This document shows, one piece after another, positions 52,471 to 61,310 of a stretch of 64,000 bases of DNA. The stretch is from Stenotrophomonas sp. ASS1. Lineage in GTDB: Bacteria > Pseudomonadota > Gammaproteobacteria > Xanthomonadales > Xanthomonadaceae. Below the pieces are notes generated by a model. That model had not been told where the DNA came from. It saw nothing but the letters and a program-made list of their open reading frames with translations, and searched no databases. The DNA lies in assembly GCF_004346925.1 (NCBI RefSeq), contig NZ_CP031167.1, positions 2,934,001 to 2,998,000 on the forward strand, in the 5' to 3' direction. Position 1 is the first letter of the stretch, and the number at the start of each line of letters is the position of its first letter. The translations under genes were made by a program, and so were the position numbers.

Positions 52471-52839
52471 TTCCTCGCTTGCGTTGTCGGGTCCGCAGAT
52501 TCTAGCCAATGCGGCCCCTGCCCCGGCCCGGCTGGACACTGGCGCAACAAAGGCTTACCCTAGACTCCATTGCACGTGGCTGGATGCAGCAGCCCGTCGG
52601 TTTTTGCGGCCAACGCAGCCCCCGACGACCGTCCCGCTGCTTCAAACCGGACCACCTGGCCGGGCCACGTAGACGACCTCCCCGTAGTTCCGTCGCTGCC
52701 GTTTCCTGCGGCGCGTCCTGCTGTTTGATATGTGTGGAATCGCGCCGATCCCGGCGTGTCTGGTGCCCTGGGGCTCCGTGGCGTTGGCCCGGCGAACCCG
52801 GTGCCGCGACTGGTCCGTTGCAATCCTGATGTCCATTAG
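52471..52839. other. Gene-free region upstream of scpA
   Basis: 369 bp between divergent yciI and scpA. A weak promoter candidate for scpA (TAGACT near 52561) would give a leader of about 270 nt. An in-frame stop directly before the scpA ATG rules out a longer protein. No RNA family, operator or ORF with a ribosome-binding site is recognised. Confidence 0.5.
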
Positions 52840-53745
52840 ATGACTTCCGAACTCGCGCTCGACGCGAACCCGCCAACCCGGCCGCCCGCCCCCCAGCAGC
52901 AGGAAATGCCGCTGGCCGTGGTGCATGGGCAACCGGTCCTGCAGATTCCGCAGGACCTGTACATTCCGCCGGACGCGCTGGAAGTCATCCTGGATGCCTT
53001 CGAAGGCCCGCTGGACCTGCTGCTGTACCTGATCCGCCGCCAGAACCTGGATGTCCTGGACATTCCCGTCGCCGAGATCACCCGGCAGTATGTGGAATAC
53101 ATCACCGTGATGCGCGAGCTGCGCTTCGAGCTGGCCGCCGAGTACCTGGTGATGGCCGCGATCCTGGCCGAGGTGAAGTCGCGCATGCTGCTGCCGCGCC
53201 CGGTCAGCGAGGAAGGCGATGAGGCCGACCCGCGCGCCGAGCTGGTGCGCCGGCTGCAGGAATACGAACGTTTCAAGCAGGCCGCCGAGGACATCGACGC
53301 CCTGCCCCGCCAGGACCGCGACACCAGCCTGGCCCATGCCTTCATGCCCGAACGCGCTACGGTGAAACTGCCGCCGCCGGTGGACCTGAAGGAGATGCTG
53401 CTGGCGCTGCACGACGTGCTCAAGCGCGCCGAGCTGTTCAGCGGCCACGCCATCAAGCGTGAGGCACTGAGCGTGCGGCAACGCATGGGCGAAGTGCTGG
53501 GACGCCTGGAAGATGGCAAGTTCTATCGTTTTGAAGGCTTGTTCACGGCCGAAGAAGGCAAGCTGGGCGTGCTGGTCACGTTCCTGGCGGTGCTGGAACT
53601 GGCCAAGGAACAGCTGCTGGACATCGTCCAGGAAGAACCGCTGGCGCCGATCTACGTGAAATCGCTGGCCGCCGGCAACACCAACGCCCCGCTGCAGTTC
53701 AGCAGCGAGTTCGACGACAACGACGCCGCCAATGCGGACGAGTGA
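52840..53745 (+). CDS. scpA: Segregation and condensation protein A
   Basis: A 301-residue kleisin. The N-terminal FEGPLDLLLYLIRRQNLDVLDIPV (seen as FEGPLDLLLYLI near residues 49-60) binds the SMC neck. The C-terminal winged helix, around 235-280 (FLAVLELAKEQLLDIVQ), binds the SMC head. A proline-rich N-terminal tail of about 40 residues is longer than in Bacillus. ScpA bridges two SMC heads in chromosome condensation. An in-frame TAG just before the ATG fixes the 5' limit. scpB starts 13 bp after the stop. Confidence 0.94.
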   Translation: MTSELALDANPPTRPPAPQQQEMPLAVVHGQPVLQIPQDLYIPPDALEVILDAFEGPLDLLLYLIRRQNLDVLDIPVAEITRQYVEYITVMRELRFELAAEYLVMAAILAEVKSRMLLPRPVSEEGDEADPRAELVRRLQEYERFKQAAEDIDALPRQDRDTSLAHAFMPERATVKLPPPVDLKEMLLALHDVLKRAELFSGHAIKREALSVRQRMGEVLGRLEDGKFYRFEGLFTAEEGKLGVLVTFLAVLELAKEQLLDIVQEEPLAPIYVKSLAAGNTNAPLQFSSEFDDNDAANADE

Positions 53746-53758
53746 GCGCTGACTGCCG

Positions 53759-54634
53759 ATGGATCAATCGCTGATCGACCGCATTGTCGAGGGTGCCCTG
53801 TTGGCCTCCAGCCAGCCGCTCACCCTGGCCCAGCTGAAGGACCTGTTCCCGGAAGAGGAACCGGCACCGCCGGGCAGCATCGAACGCGCACTGGAACGCC
53901 TGCGCGAAGCCTGCGAAGGGCGCGGCGTGGAACTGGTCGAGGTCGCCTCCGGCTTCCGCTACCAGGTCACCGGCGAAGTGCATGGCTGGATCAGCCGGCT
54001 GTGGACCGAACGCAAGACCCGTTACACCCGCGCCACCCTGGAAACCCTGGCGCTGATCGCCTACCGGCAGCCGATCACCCGTGGCGAGATCGAGCAGGTG
54101 CGCGGCGTGGCGGTCAGCAGCAACATCATCCAGGCGCTGGAAGAACGCGAGTGGATCCGCGTGGTCGGCCACCGCGACGTACCCGGCAAGCCGGCGCTGT
54201 TCGGCACCACCAAGGGCTTTCTGGATTATTTCGGCCTGAAGCGATTGGATGAGCTGCCGCCACTGTCGGAACTGAAGGACCTGGGCGAGCTGGAACCCCA
54301 GCTGTCCCTGGACCGCGATGCACCGGCAGCGGCAAGCGCCGACGGTCCTGACCTCTCGACCGGCGACGAAAGCGCTGCCGCGAACGATGATGCCGGCCTG
54401 GCCGGCAGTGACACCCCCGATTCCGCCGACGCAGCCCCTGCGCCGGCTTCCGATGAGCAAGCACCTTCGCCCCTCGATGATGGGCACCCCGATTCCGCGC
54501 CGGGCGAGCGCGCGGTGCCAGTGAACGAACGCGAAGACAACGCCGTCGCGATGACGACCGTGGCTGTTGACCAAGCCGATTCCGAACCAGAGGCCGACCT
54601 CGAAACCGTCGGCCGGAGCAAAACTGATGAGTGA
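53759..54634 (+). CDS. scpB: Segregation and condensation protein B
   Basis: A 291-residue protein with two winged helices (about 5-75 and 85-160: TLETLALIAYRQPITRGEIEQVRG, in parts ALIAYRQPITRGEI). An acidic Ala/Asp/Glu/Pro tail of about 110 residues follows, with no visible motif. ScpB dimers hold the linker of ScpA in the SMC complex. The tail is unusual for the family core, which ends near residue 180. The gene overlaps rluB by eight bases, so scpA, scpB and rluB form one operon. Confidence 0.94.
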   Translation: MDQSLIDRIVEGALLASSQPLTLAQLKDLFPEEEPAPPGSIERALERLREACEGRGVELVEVASGFRYQVTGEVHGWISRLWTERKTRYTRATLETLALIAYRQPITRGEIEQVRGVAVSSNIIQALEEREWIRVVGHRDVPGKPALFGTTKGFLDYFGLKRLDELPPLSELKDLGELEPQLSLDRDAPAAASADGPDLSTGDESAAANDDAGLAGSDTPDSADAAPAPASDEQAPSPLDDGHPDSAPGERAVPVNEREDNAVAMTTVAVDQADSEPEADLETVGRSKTDE

Positions 54635-56273
54635 CACCCCTCGCAAGCTGTCGTTGAACAAGCTCTCGCTCAAGCGCGAAGCCACCTCCGAACAGTTCAA
54701 GTTGGAAGAACGCCTGCACAAGGTGCTGGCACAGGCCGGCCTTGGCTCGCGCCGCGCGCTGGAACAGCGCATTGCCGAAGGCCTGGTCAAGGTCAACGGT
54801 GAAGTCGCGCAGACCGGCATGTCGGTCAAGAGCGGCGACAAGATCGAACTGGATGGGCGTGGCTTCGTCGCCACCGCCCTGGCCGAGCCGTCGCGCGTGC
54901 TGGTCTACAACAAGCCGGAAGGCGAAGTGACCACCCGCGATGATCCGGAAGGCCGCCCGACCGTGTTCGAATCGCTGCCGCCGCTGAAGGGCGCGCGCTG
55001 GATCGCGATCGGCCGCCTCGACATCAACACCACCGGCCTGCTGCTGGCCACCACCGACGGTGAACTGGCCAACGCCATGATGCACCCGTCGTTCGAGGTC
55101 GAACGCGAATACGTGGTGCGCGTGCGTGCACCGGAAGGCGAGGAAAAGGTCTCCGACGCCATCGTCGACCGCCTCACCCGTGGCGTGGCACTGGAAGACG
55201 GCCCGGCCAAGTTCGACGAGATCGAACGCATCGGCGGCACCGATTCGCACGACTGGTTCCGCGTCGTGGTGAAGGAAGGCCGCAACCGCGAAGTGCGTCG
55301 TCTTTGGGAATCGCAGGGCTGCCAGGTCAGCCGCCTGAAGCGCACCCGCTACGGCAAGGTGAGCCTGCCGCGCGAACTGGCCCGTGGCCATTCAGTGGAA
55401 CTGGGCACCGCGCAGGTTGAAGCCCTGCGCGCGCAGCTGAAGCTGGAAGAAGGCGCACCGTCGGCACTGACCCTGCAGCCGGTGATCGGCCAGCGCCGCG
55501 CCGCCAAGACCACCGTGCGCGTGCGCGAAGGTGGCCGCGGCAACGCCTACGTCAACGGTCACAACACCGCTGACGAAGGCCGCGAGCTGCGTCGCTTCGA
55601 CAACGTGCGCGAAGACCGCGGCCGTGGTCGCGGTGGCAAGGGCGGCGGCTTCAAGGGCGGCCTGACGGTCAGCGGTGAAGCGGCAGCCAAGCAGTCGCAG
55701 AAGCCGTTCAAGCAGCGTGCCCAGAAGAACGATCGTTCGCTGCCGGAAGGCAACCCGGCCGCGTTCCGCACCTGGTACGTGCCGGATGGCGTGAGCACCG
55801 GCCCGAGCGGCCATCGCAACGCCGGTCCGGGCGCACGCGGCCCCGGTGCCCGTGGTCCGGGTGCGGGCGGCCAGGGCCGTCCGTACGGCAAGCCGAAGGG
55901 TCCGGGTGCAGGCGCCGGTGGCGGCCAGGGCCGTGGCGGTTTCGGTGGTGAAGGCCGTGGCGGCGCAGGCGGCCAGGGTCGTCCGGCCGGTGCGGGCAAC
56001 CGCTCGCAGGGCCAGGGCAACAAGCACCCGTACGGCCATCCGGGCAATGCCCCGAGCTTCCCGTCCGACCACGCCACGCCGGGCTTCAATCCGTATGGCA
56101 GCCCCAAGCCCGCGCAGGGCGCCCGTCCGGGCGGTCGCGGCCCGGGCGGCGGCAACCGTGGCCCGGGCGGCAATCGCGGCCCCGGCGGTCCGGGTGGCAA
56201 CCGTGGCCCGGGCGGCCCCGGCGGCAACCGCGGTCCGGGCGGCCCGCGCCGCAGCGGCCCGCGCGGCGGCTGA
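54627..56273 (+). CDS. rluB: 23S rRNA pseudouridine synthase RluB with glycine-rich tail
   Basis: A 548-residue protein. The S4 domain (about residues 25-75: LHKVLAQAGLGSRRALEQRI, in part) is followed by the RsuA/RluB catalytic domain, with the catalytic Asp in IGRLDINTTGLLLATTDGELAN near residue 132. GRNREVRRLWESQGCQVSRLKR (near 215) is typical of the group. RluB makes pseudouridine 2605 of 23S rRNA. The C-terminal 270 residues are disordered, rich in Gly, Arg, Pro and Asn with GGNRGPGGP repeats, and probably bind RNA. GGAG eight bases before the ATG at 54627 supports this start inside scpB. Confidence 0.93.
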   Translation: MSDTPRKLSLNKLSLKREATSEQFKLEERLHKVLAQAGLGSRRALEQRIAEGLVKVNGEVAQTGMSVKSGDKIELDGRGFVATALAEPSRVLVYNKPEGEVTTRDDPEGRPTVFESLPPLKGARWIAIGRLDINTTGLLLATTDGELANAMMHPSFEVEREYVVRVRAPEGEEKVSDAIVDRLTRGVALEDGPAKFDEIERIGGTDSHDWFRVVVKEGRNREVRRLWESQGCQVSRLKRTRYGKVSLPRELARGHSVELGTAQVEALRAQLKLEEGAPSALTLQPVIGQRRAAKTTVRVREGGRGNAYVNGHNTADEGRELRRFDNVREDRGRGRGGKGGGFKGGLTVSGEAAAKQSQKPFKQRAQKNDRSLPEGNPAAFRTWYVPDGVSTGPSGHRNAGPGARGPGARGPGAGGQGRPYGKPKGPGAGAGGGQGRGGFGGEGRGGAGGQGRPAGAGNRSQGQGNKHPYGHPGNAPSFPSDHATPGFNPYGSPKPAQGARPGGRGPGGGNRGPGGNRGPGGPGGNRGPGGPGGNRGPGGPRRSGPRGG

Positions 56274-56293
56274 TCGGCGATCCGACTGAAATG

Positions 56294-56321
56294 AAAAACC
56301 CCGGCTCCGGCCGGGGTTTTT
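56294..56321 (+). terminator. Terminator after rluB
   Basis: AAAAACCCCGGC-TCC-GCCGGGGTTTTT hairpin 20 bases past the stop, followed at once by a palindromic repeat. Confidence 0.9.
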
Positions 56322-56326
56322 CTTTA

Positions 56327-56401
56327 AAAAGGGGACGGAGGGGATTAAGTCGTTTTTGCCTCAAAGGGGCGAAAGCGACTTAATCCCCTCCGTCCCCTTT
56401 T
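56327..56401. repeat. Palindromic repeat, copy 3 (75 bp variant)
   Basis: The outer arms match copies at 9060 and 17516 (AAAAGGGGACGGAGGGGATTAAGTCG-type, quoted only as its two halves AAAAGGGGACGG and AGGGGATTAAG). The centre differs: GTTTTTGCC-TCAAAG-GGGCGAAAGC replaces TTTGTGCACAAA. It lies at the convergent end of rluB and the araC-like gene, and its right arm encodes the end of the latter. Confidence 0.85.
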
Positions 56402-57213
56402 GCGTGGCGCTGGAACGCGGCGGGTGTGGTGCCGGTCATGCTGCGGAAGAAGGCGATGAACGGGCTCTCGGCGGAGAAGCCGGTGTCCTGCGCCACATGC
56501 GCGACGCGATGGCCGAGCAGCAGCAGCTCCATGGCCCGCATCAGGCGCCATTGCTGGCGCCAGGCCTGGTAGCTCATGCCGGTATCACGCTGCATTAGCC
56601 GGCCAACGGTACGCACGCTCAGGTCCGCACGCGCGGCCAATTCGCCCAGTTCGGGCGGCAACTGTTCGGCCAGCGGCAGACAACGTGCGATCCGCGGATC
56701 ACGCGGCAGAGGCAGGTCCATCGGCGCCACCGGTGCAGCGACGATTTCCAGCACGCACAACGCCAGTTGATGGTGCGCGCGCGGCGACTGCCAGTCATGG
56801 TCGAACGGTGCCTGCGCGATCGGCTCCAGCAAGGCCTGCAGCAGCGGACCTACGCCGATGATGGCCGGCTGGCGGGGCAGCTGGGCCGACAGGGTGGCAT
56901 CGAAGTACAACGAACGGTACTCGACCGCCTGGCGCATCTGCGCGCGATGGCGCAGCCCACCCGGAATCCACGCTGCGCGCGCGGGCGGCAGCAGGCTGAT
57001 GCGATCACCGTAGGTCAGGCGCGTACAGCCCTGCCGGGTGTACAGCAGCTGCGCGCGCGCATGCTGGTGCCAACCCGAGTCGTGATCGGCCAATGAAGCC
57101 GCGATACCCAGCACCGGAGCGCCCCAGGCATCGGCGTCGAAGTGCGCATCCGGCTGCAACCAGGCCATGTCTGATTTCATGCATTCGATGACAGGATAGA
57201 CAGAGTGCGCCAT
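56380..57213 (-). CDS. AraC-family transcriptional regulator
   Basis: A 277-residue regulator. An N-terminal cupin sensor (about residues 25-150; DSGWHQHARAQLLYTRQG holds the HxH motif) is followed by two C-terminal HTHs (about 185-275: LGELAARADLSVRTVGRLMQRDTGM, in parts, and VAHVAQDTGFSAESPFIAFFR). It is divergent from an MFS exporter gene with a 45-bp spacer, so it likely controls that gene. The last six codons (KGDGGD) and stop come from a palindromic repeat, showing that the original 3' end was changed. The start is uncertain; an ATG at 57180 is the alternative. Confidence 0.88.
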   Translation of the reverse strand: MAHSVYPVIECMKSDMAWLQPDAHFDADAWGAPVLGIAASLADHDSGWHQHARAQLLYTRQGCTRLTYGDRISLLPPARAAWIPGGLRHRAQMRQAVEYRSLYFDATLSAQLPRQPAIIGVGPLLQALLEPIAQAPFDHDWQSPRAHHQLALCVLEIVAAPVAPMDLPLPRDPRIARCLPLAEQLPPELGELAARADLSVRTVGRLMQRDTGMSYQAWRQQWRLMRAMELLLLGHRVAHVAQDTGFSAESPFIAFFRSMTGTTPAAFQRHAKGDGGD

Positions 57214-57258
57214 TGCGGACGCAACCACAATGCGCGGCCCTGTTTCTGGAGCGCCCGC

Positions 57259-58374
57259 ATGTCGCGCCGCCTGTTGCTGCTCACCATTGCACTGCTGATG
57301 TTTCCGCAGTTGGCACAGACCCTGTACAGCCCGGCCCTGGCCGATCTGGCCGAACGCTTCGCCCTGCCGCCGAGTGCCGCCAGCCAGGCCATGAGCCTGT
57401 ACCTGTTCGGCTTCGCTGCAGGCGTGCTGCTGTGGGGGCGTCTGGCCGATCGTATCGGTCGTCGCCCTGCCCTTCTCTGTGGCCTCGGCGTTTTCGCAGC
57501 GGGCGCATTGGGCGGGCTGGTGGCTGGCAGCTTCGGCCACGTGCTGCTGGCCCAGGCGTTGGCCGCAGTCGGCGCCGCCGCCGCTTCGGTGGTGACCCAG
57601 ACCGTGCTGCGCGACCATCTGCAGGGGCCAGCGTTGGCCCAGGCATTCTCCTGGATCGGCATGGCCTTGGCCCTGAGCCCGGCCATCGGTCTTGCACTGG
57701 GCACGCTGCTGGTCGCCGCCAATGGCTATGTCGGCGTACAGTCCGGCCTGCTGCTGATAGCTGTCCTGCTGGCAGTCGCATGCCTGGCTGGCCTGCGCGA
57801 AAGCCGCCCTGCACATATCCCGCACACGCCCATGCTGCCGCTGCTGCGGGAACTGCTGCACGATCGCTGGATCTGGTCACACGCGTTGCTGGTGATGGCC
57901 TTCAACGTGGCGATGTACAGCTGGTATGCACTCGGCCCCTTCGTGTTTGCGCGCCTGCACTGGCCAGCCACCTGGTTCGGCGCCAGCGGCGCGGTGCTGG
58001 CATTGGGCTCGGCACTGGGCGCGTGGGGCAATGGCCGCCTGCTGCGTGCAGGCGTTGCCGCAACCACGCGCATCCGCATCGCCGCAGGACTGGTCCTGAC
58101 GGGAGGCCTGCTGGCCACGCTGCTGGATGATCACCCTGCCCTGGTCGCGGCGATGGTGCCGGTGGTGACGGGCTTCGGCCTTGCCATTCCCAATGTGCTC
58201 GGCCAGGCTCTGCGCGGCTATCCGCATTGTCTCGGCAGCGCAGGCGCGCTGTTCGGCCTGCTCTACTACCTGTTGATCGGCGCGGCAATGGCGTTGGTCG
58301 GCGCAGTGCAGCTGCTGGCACCGACCCTCATCGTGTGTGGCCTGCTGGCCTTGTGGCTGCAGCCGCGGCCTTAG
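57259..58374 (+). CDS. MFS exporter (Bcr/CflA-like)
   Basis: A 371-residue transporter with 12 membrane helices. The helix 2-3 loop GRLADRIGRRPALL near residues 60-73 is the MFS motif A, and SWIGMALALSPAIGLALGT near 130-148 is the proline/glycine motif C of drug:proton antiporters. It begins LLLLTIALLMFPQLAQTLYSPALADLA, the helix-1 pattern of the Bcr/CflA group. Substrate unknown. TGGAG seven bases before the ATG at 57259 supports the start. It is divergent from and probably controlled by the AraC-type gene. Confidence 0.88.
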   Translation: MSRRLLLLTIALLMFPQLAQTLYSPALADLAERFALPPSAASQAMSLYLFGFAAGVLLWGRLADRIGRRPALLCGLGVFAAGALGGLVAGSFGHVLLAQALAAVGAAAASVVTQTVLRDHLQGPALAQAFSWIGMALALSPAIGLALGTLLVAANGYVGVQSGLLLIAVLLAVACLAGLRESRPAHIPHTPMLPLLRELLHDRWIWSHALLVMAFNVAMYSWYALGPFVFARLHWPATWFGASGAVLALGSALGAWGNGRLLRAGVAATTRIRIAAGLVLTGGLLATLLDDHPALVAAMVPVVTGFGLAIPNVLGQALRGYPHCLGSAGALFGLLYYLLIGAAMALVGAVQLLAPTLIVCGLLALWLQPRP

Positions 58375-58463
58375 GAATTGCTGCAAAAGCAGCGCACTGT
58401 GCGTGGCTTCCGGGAACGGCTTTGATTCCCTGGCTATCGTGCGCGCTCTCCCACACCAGGCAG

Positions 58464-58763
58464 ATGCCCATGATCACCATTACCGCCGAACAGGCACGCG
58501 CCAACGCCGATGCCGCCAAGCGCCCGATCGAACAGTTCTACCGCGACCTCGACAACTCGATCCAGATCGGCTCGGAGAATGGCCGCCGCTATCTCGTGTT
58601 CGGCTTCAGCCAGGTGATGGCCAGCGAGCAGCTCGTCGAAGACGTGACCGCACAACTGCTCAAGAATGGTTTCGGTGTCGAACGGTTGTTGAGCGATTCC
58701 GAACAGCACTACATCCGCATCAGCTGGGGATCTGCCGAGCCGTCGCGCCTCAGCGCCGGCTGA
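58464..58763 (+). CDS. Hypothetical protein (99 aa)
   Basis: A 99-residue soluble protein that I do not recognise. It has an N-terminal helix rich in Ala (AEQARANADAAKRPIEQFYRDL, seen in parts) and an alpha/beta middle with GRRYLVFGFS and LLKNGFGVERLL. No cysteine or catalytic motif. A second ATG two codons in is possible. It is convergent with the gene at 58750, and the two overlap by 14 bp. Confidence 0.65.
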   Translation: MPMITITAEQARANADAAKRPIEQFYRDLDNSIQIGSENGRRYLVFGFSQVMASEQLVEDVTAQLLKNGFGVERLLSDSEQHYIRISWGSAEPSRLSAG

Positions 58764-59184
58764 GGGTGAACGCGGTGCCGTCCACGCCCAGGTCCCAGCC
58801 CTTGCCGGTACCGGACAGGGCCAGCGAGATGTCGCCCTTGGTCATCACCTGCGCGTTGCTGGACTTCACCGCACCGGCGTGCGCACCCACCGAGGCGTAA
58901 GTACCCAGCAGTTCGTTGACGCTGACCGCGCCGGTGAAGCTGCCACGCCCGTTGGTGATCTTCGACTTGCCCACGGTCAGGCCGCCGCCCTTCATCTGGA
59001 TGCGCACCGGCATGCTGGCGCCGTTGCTGCAGGTGACCGTGCCATTGCCGGAGGCGGTCTTGTAGATCAGCGACCAGCCGGACAGGTTGTAGCGCAGCTC
59101 GCAGTCGAGGTTGCCGGCGGCGTGCGCGGCCGGGGCCAGCGATGCAGCGGACAGCGCCAGTAGCAGGGCGAAGGACGTGTTCAT
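58750..59184 (-). CDS. Exported hypothetical protein (144 aa)
   Basis: A 144-residue periplasmic or secreted protein with a signal peptide (residues 1-22, ending HAA). Two cysteines (about 28 and 52) probably form a disulfide. The body is Gly/Ser/Thr-rich with beta-strand pattern (GNGTVTCSNG, GSFTGAVSVNELLGTYASVG), like small secreted beta proteins of unknown role. The ATG at 59184 is fixed by the signal peptide. It overlaps the converging 99-residue gene by 14 bp at the 3' ends. Confidence 0.75.
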   Translation of the reverse strand: MNTSFALLLALSAASLAPAAHAAGNLDCELRYNLSGWSLIYKTASGNGTVTCSNGASMPVRIQMKGGGLTVGKSKITNGRGSFTGAVSVNELLGTYASVGAHAGAVKSSNAQVMTKGDISLALSGTGKGWDLGVDGTAFTLSRR

Positions 59185-59287
59185 GGCAGGACTTCCAGTT
59201 CGGTCGGACTGGCGGCGAATCTAGCAGCGCGCGCGTGCACGTTGAATGCAGGCGCACGCGCTGGTGCGGCGGCGTTCAGGCCGTCGC

Positions 59288-60094
59288 TCAGGCCTGCTCG
59301 TCCAGGTGGAAGGCATCGGCATCAAGCATCGCCGGAAAGCGCGCGCGGTGTGCGGCCAGCGCCTCGGCCGAGATGGTGGTGGTGACCACCTGTTCGCGCT
59401 CGCGGATTTCCACCTGCGGCTGGCCGAGGAAGTCGATCACCGCGCTGTCGCCGGCATAGTGCAGCTGGTTGCCATCGACGCCGACACGGTTCACCGCGGC
59501 AACGAAGCACAGGTTCTCGATCGCACGTGCACGCAGCAGTGTCTTCCACGCATAGGCACGTGCCGACGGCCAGTTGGCGACGAAGATCTGCAGATCGAAA
59601 TCCAGCTGCTGTGGACGTTCAACGTTGTAGCGGTTGCGGCAGAACACCGGGAAACGCAGGTCGTAGCAGACCTGCGGATTGATCCGCCAGCCCTTCCATT
59701 CCACGCTCAGGCGCTCGCGGCCGGCCGCATAGCGCTCGTGCTCGCCGCCATAGCGGAACAGGTGGCGCTTGTCGTAGTACTGCAGCTCGCCGTCGGGCGT
59801 GGCGAACAGCAGCCGGTTGTAGACGCCTTCGCCATCACGCAGCTGCACGCTGCCGATCACCGCCGCGTCCAGCGCCTTGGCCTGTTCACGCACCCAGGCC
59901 ACGGTCGGACCATCCATGCCTTCGGCCTGGGCGATGGCTTCATTGGAGAAACCACTGGTGAACGTCTCCGGCAGGATCACCAGATCGGTGGTGCCGGCCA
60001 GCGGTGCCAGCAGCGCGCCGTAGTACTCACGGTTGCCCGCCGGGTCATGCCAGCGGGTGTCGCCCTGGACGAGGGAAATGCGCAGGTCCTGCAT
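59288..60094 (-). CDS. Omega-amidase, nitrilase family (YafV-like)
   Basis: A 268-residue C-N hydrolase. The catalytic Glu is in ILPETF near residue 43, Lys in YDKRHLFR near 112, and Cys in QVCYDLRFP near 143. YafV-type enzymes hydrolyse 2-oxoglutaramate or 2-oxosuccinamate. The ATG at 60094 has GGAGG seven bases upstream; a GTG two codons earlier is too close to that site. The upstream neighbour, 14 bases away, is a methionine/glutamine-type aminotransferase whose by-product would be exactly this substrate. Confidence 0.92.
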   Translation of the reverse strand: MQDLRISLVQGDTRWHDPAGNREYYGALLAPLAGTTDLVILPETFTSGFSNEAIAQAEGMDGPTVAWVREQAKALDAAVIGSVQLRDGEGVYNRLLFATPDGELQYYDKRHLFRYGGEHERYAAGRERLSVEWKGWRINPQVCYDLRFPVFCRNRYNVERPQQLDFDLQIFVANWPSARAYAWKTLLRARAIENLCFVAAVNRVGVDGNQLHYAGDSAVIDFLGQPQVEIREREQVVTTTISAEALAAHRARFPAMLDADAFHLDEQA

Positions 60095-60108
60095 GTTCAC
60101 GCCTCCGC

Positions 60109-61257
60109 TCAGAGCAGGCGCAGGCGTTCGATCGCCGCGTCCATCGTTGCTTCATTCTTGGCGAAGCACAGGCGTACCAGGCGCTGGCCGGCCGGCGGGT
60201 TCTCGTAGAACGGCGACAGCGGAATGGCAGTGACGCCCTTCTCGATGGTCAGCCACTTCACGAACTCATGGTCCGGCAGGTCGCTGATGGCCGAGTAGTC
60301 GACCAGCTGGAAGTAACCGCCCGGCACCGGCAGCGCCTTCAGCCGGGTGCTGGCCAGCTGTTCGCGGAAACGATCGCGCTTGGCCTGGTAGAACGCACCC
60401 AGCTCCAGGTGGTGTTCGGGCTCATCGCGGATCATCGCGGCGAAGCCGTACTGCGCCGGGCCGAAGCTGGTGAAGGTGTTGTACTGGTGCACCTTGCGGA
60501 ACTCGGCGGTCAGCGCCGGCGGGGCGATCGCATAGCCGATCTTCCAGCCAGTGCAGTGGTAGGTCTTGCCGAAACTGGAGATGACGAACGCGCGTTCGCG
60601 CAGTTCCGGGTAGCGCAGCGCCGATTCATGGCGGCGGCCGTCATAGATGATGTGTTCGTACACCTCATCGGAGATCAGGTAGATCTGCGTGCCGCGCAGC
60701 AGCTCGGCCAGCGCCTGCATGTCCTGCGCCGACAGCATCGCACCGGACGGATTGTGCGGGGTGTTGACGATCAGCATGCGGGTACGCGGGGTGATCGCCG
60801 CACGCACGCGGTCCCAGTCGACGGCGAAGGTCTGCGGATCCAGCGACACATGCACGGCCTTGGCGCCGGCCAGATCGATCGCCGGTTCATAGCAGTCATA
60901 CGCCGGGTCGAGCACGATCACTTCCTCGCCCGCACGCACCACGGCATGGATGGCGTTGAAGATGGCCTCGGTGCCGCCGCTGGTGACGGTGATTTCGCTG
61001 TCCGCGTCGACCTGCGCGCCGTAGCAGTCCAGCGCCTTCTGCGCGATGGCCTGGCGCAGCGGCGCCACACCCGTCATCGGCGGGTACTGGTTCAGCCCGG
61101 CGGCCATCGCCCTGGCGGTTTCATCGATCAGGCGCTGCGGTGCGGAAAAGTCCGGGAACCCCTGACCGAGGTTGACTGCGCCGTGTTCGGCGGCGAGCTG
61201 GGACATCACGGTGAAGATCGTGGTACCGACCTTGGGCAGCTTGGTGGTGGGTTGCAT
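60109..61257 (-). CDS. Methionine (glutamine) aminotransferase, YbdL-like
   Basis: A 382-residue PLP enzyme of fold type I. The PLP lysine is in [16 protein letters not shown] near residue 238. NTPHNPSGA near 165 and [12 protein letters not shown] near 203 bind the cofactor, and the final RLCFAKNE holds the carboxylate-binding Arg. YbdL prefers methionine, and relatives act as kynurenine aminotransferase or glutamine transaminase K. With the adjacent omega-amidase it could use glutamine as amino donor for methionine salvage. The ATG at 61257 starts the conserved [10 protein letters not shown]. Confidence 0.92.
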   Translation of the reverse strand: MQPTTKLPKVGTTIFTVMSQLAAEHGAVNLGQGFPDFSAPQRLIDETARAMAAGLNQYPPMTGVAPLRQAIAQKALDCYGAQVDADSEITVTSGGTEAIFNAIHAVVRAGEEVIVLDPAYDCYEPAIDLAGAKAVHVSLDPQTFAVDWDRVRAAITPRTRMLIVNTPHNPSGAMLSAQDMQALAELLRGTQIYLISDEVYEHIIYDGRRHESALRYPELRERAFVISSFGKTYHCTGWKIGYAIAPPALTAEFRKVHQYNTFTSFGPAQYGFAAMIRDEPEHHLELGAFYQAKRDRFREQLASTRLKALPVPGGYFQLVDYSAISDLPDHEFVKWLTIEKGVTAIPLSPFYENPPAGQRLVRLCFAKNEATMDAAIERLRLL

Positions 61258-61310
61258 CGGCCTGGGGATATGGGGAGACAGACCCCTGAGTTTACGCAAT
61301 CCCTGCTTCG

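Noticed and set aside
52509..52829. Small gene upstream of scpA
   Set aside because: The product is Arg/Cys/Pro-rich without a binding site or conserved pattern, and the codon bias is wrong.
58750..58763. Overlap of two convergent genes as an error
   Set aside because: A 14-bp tail-to-tail overlap is compatible with both genes having sound starts, so I kept both.
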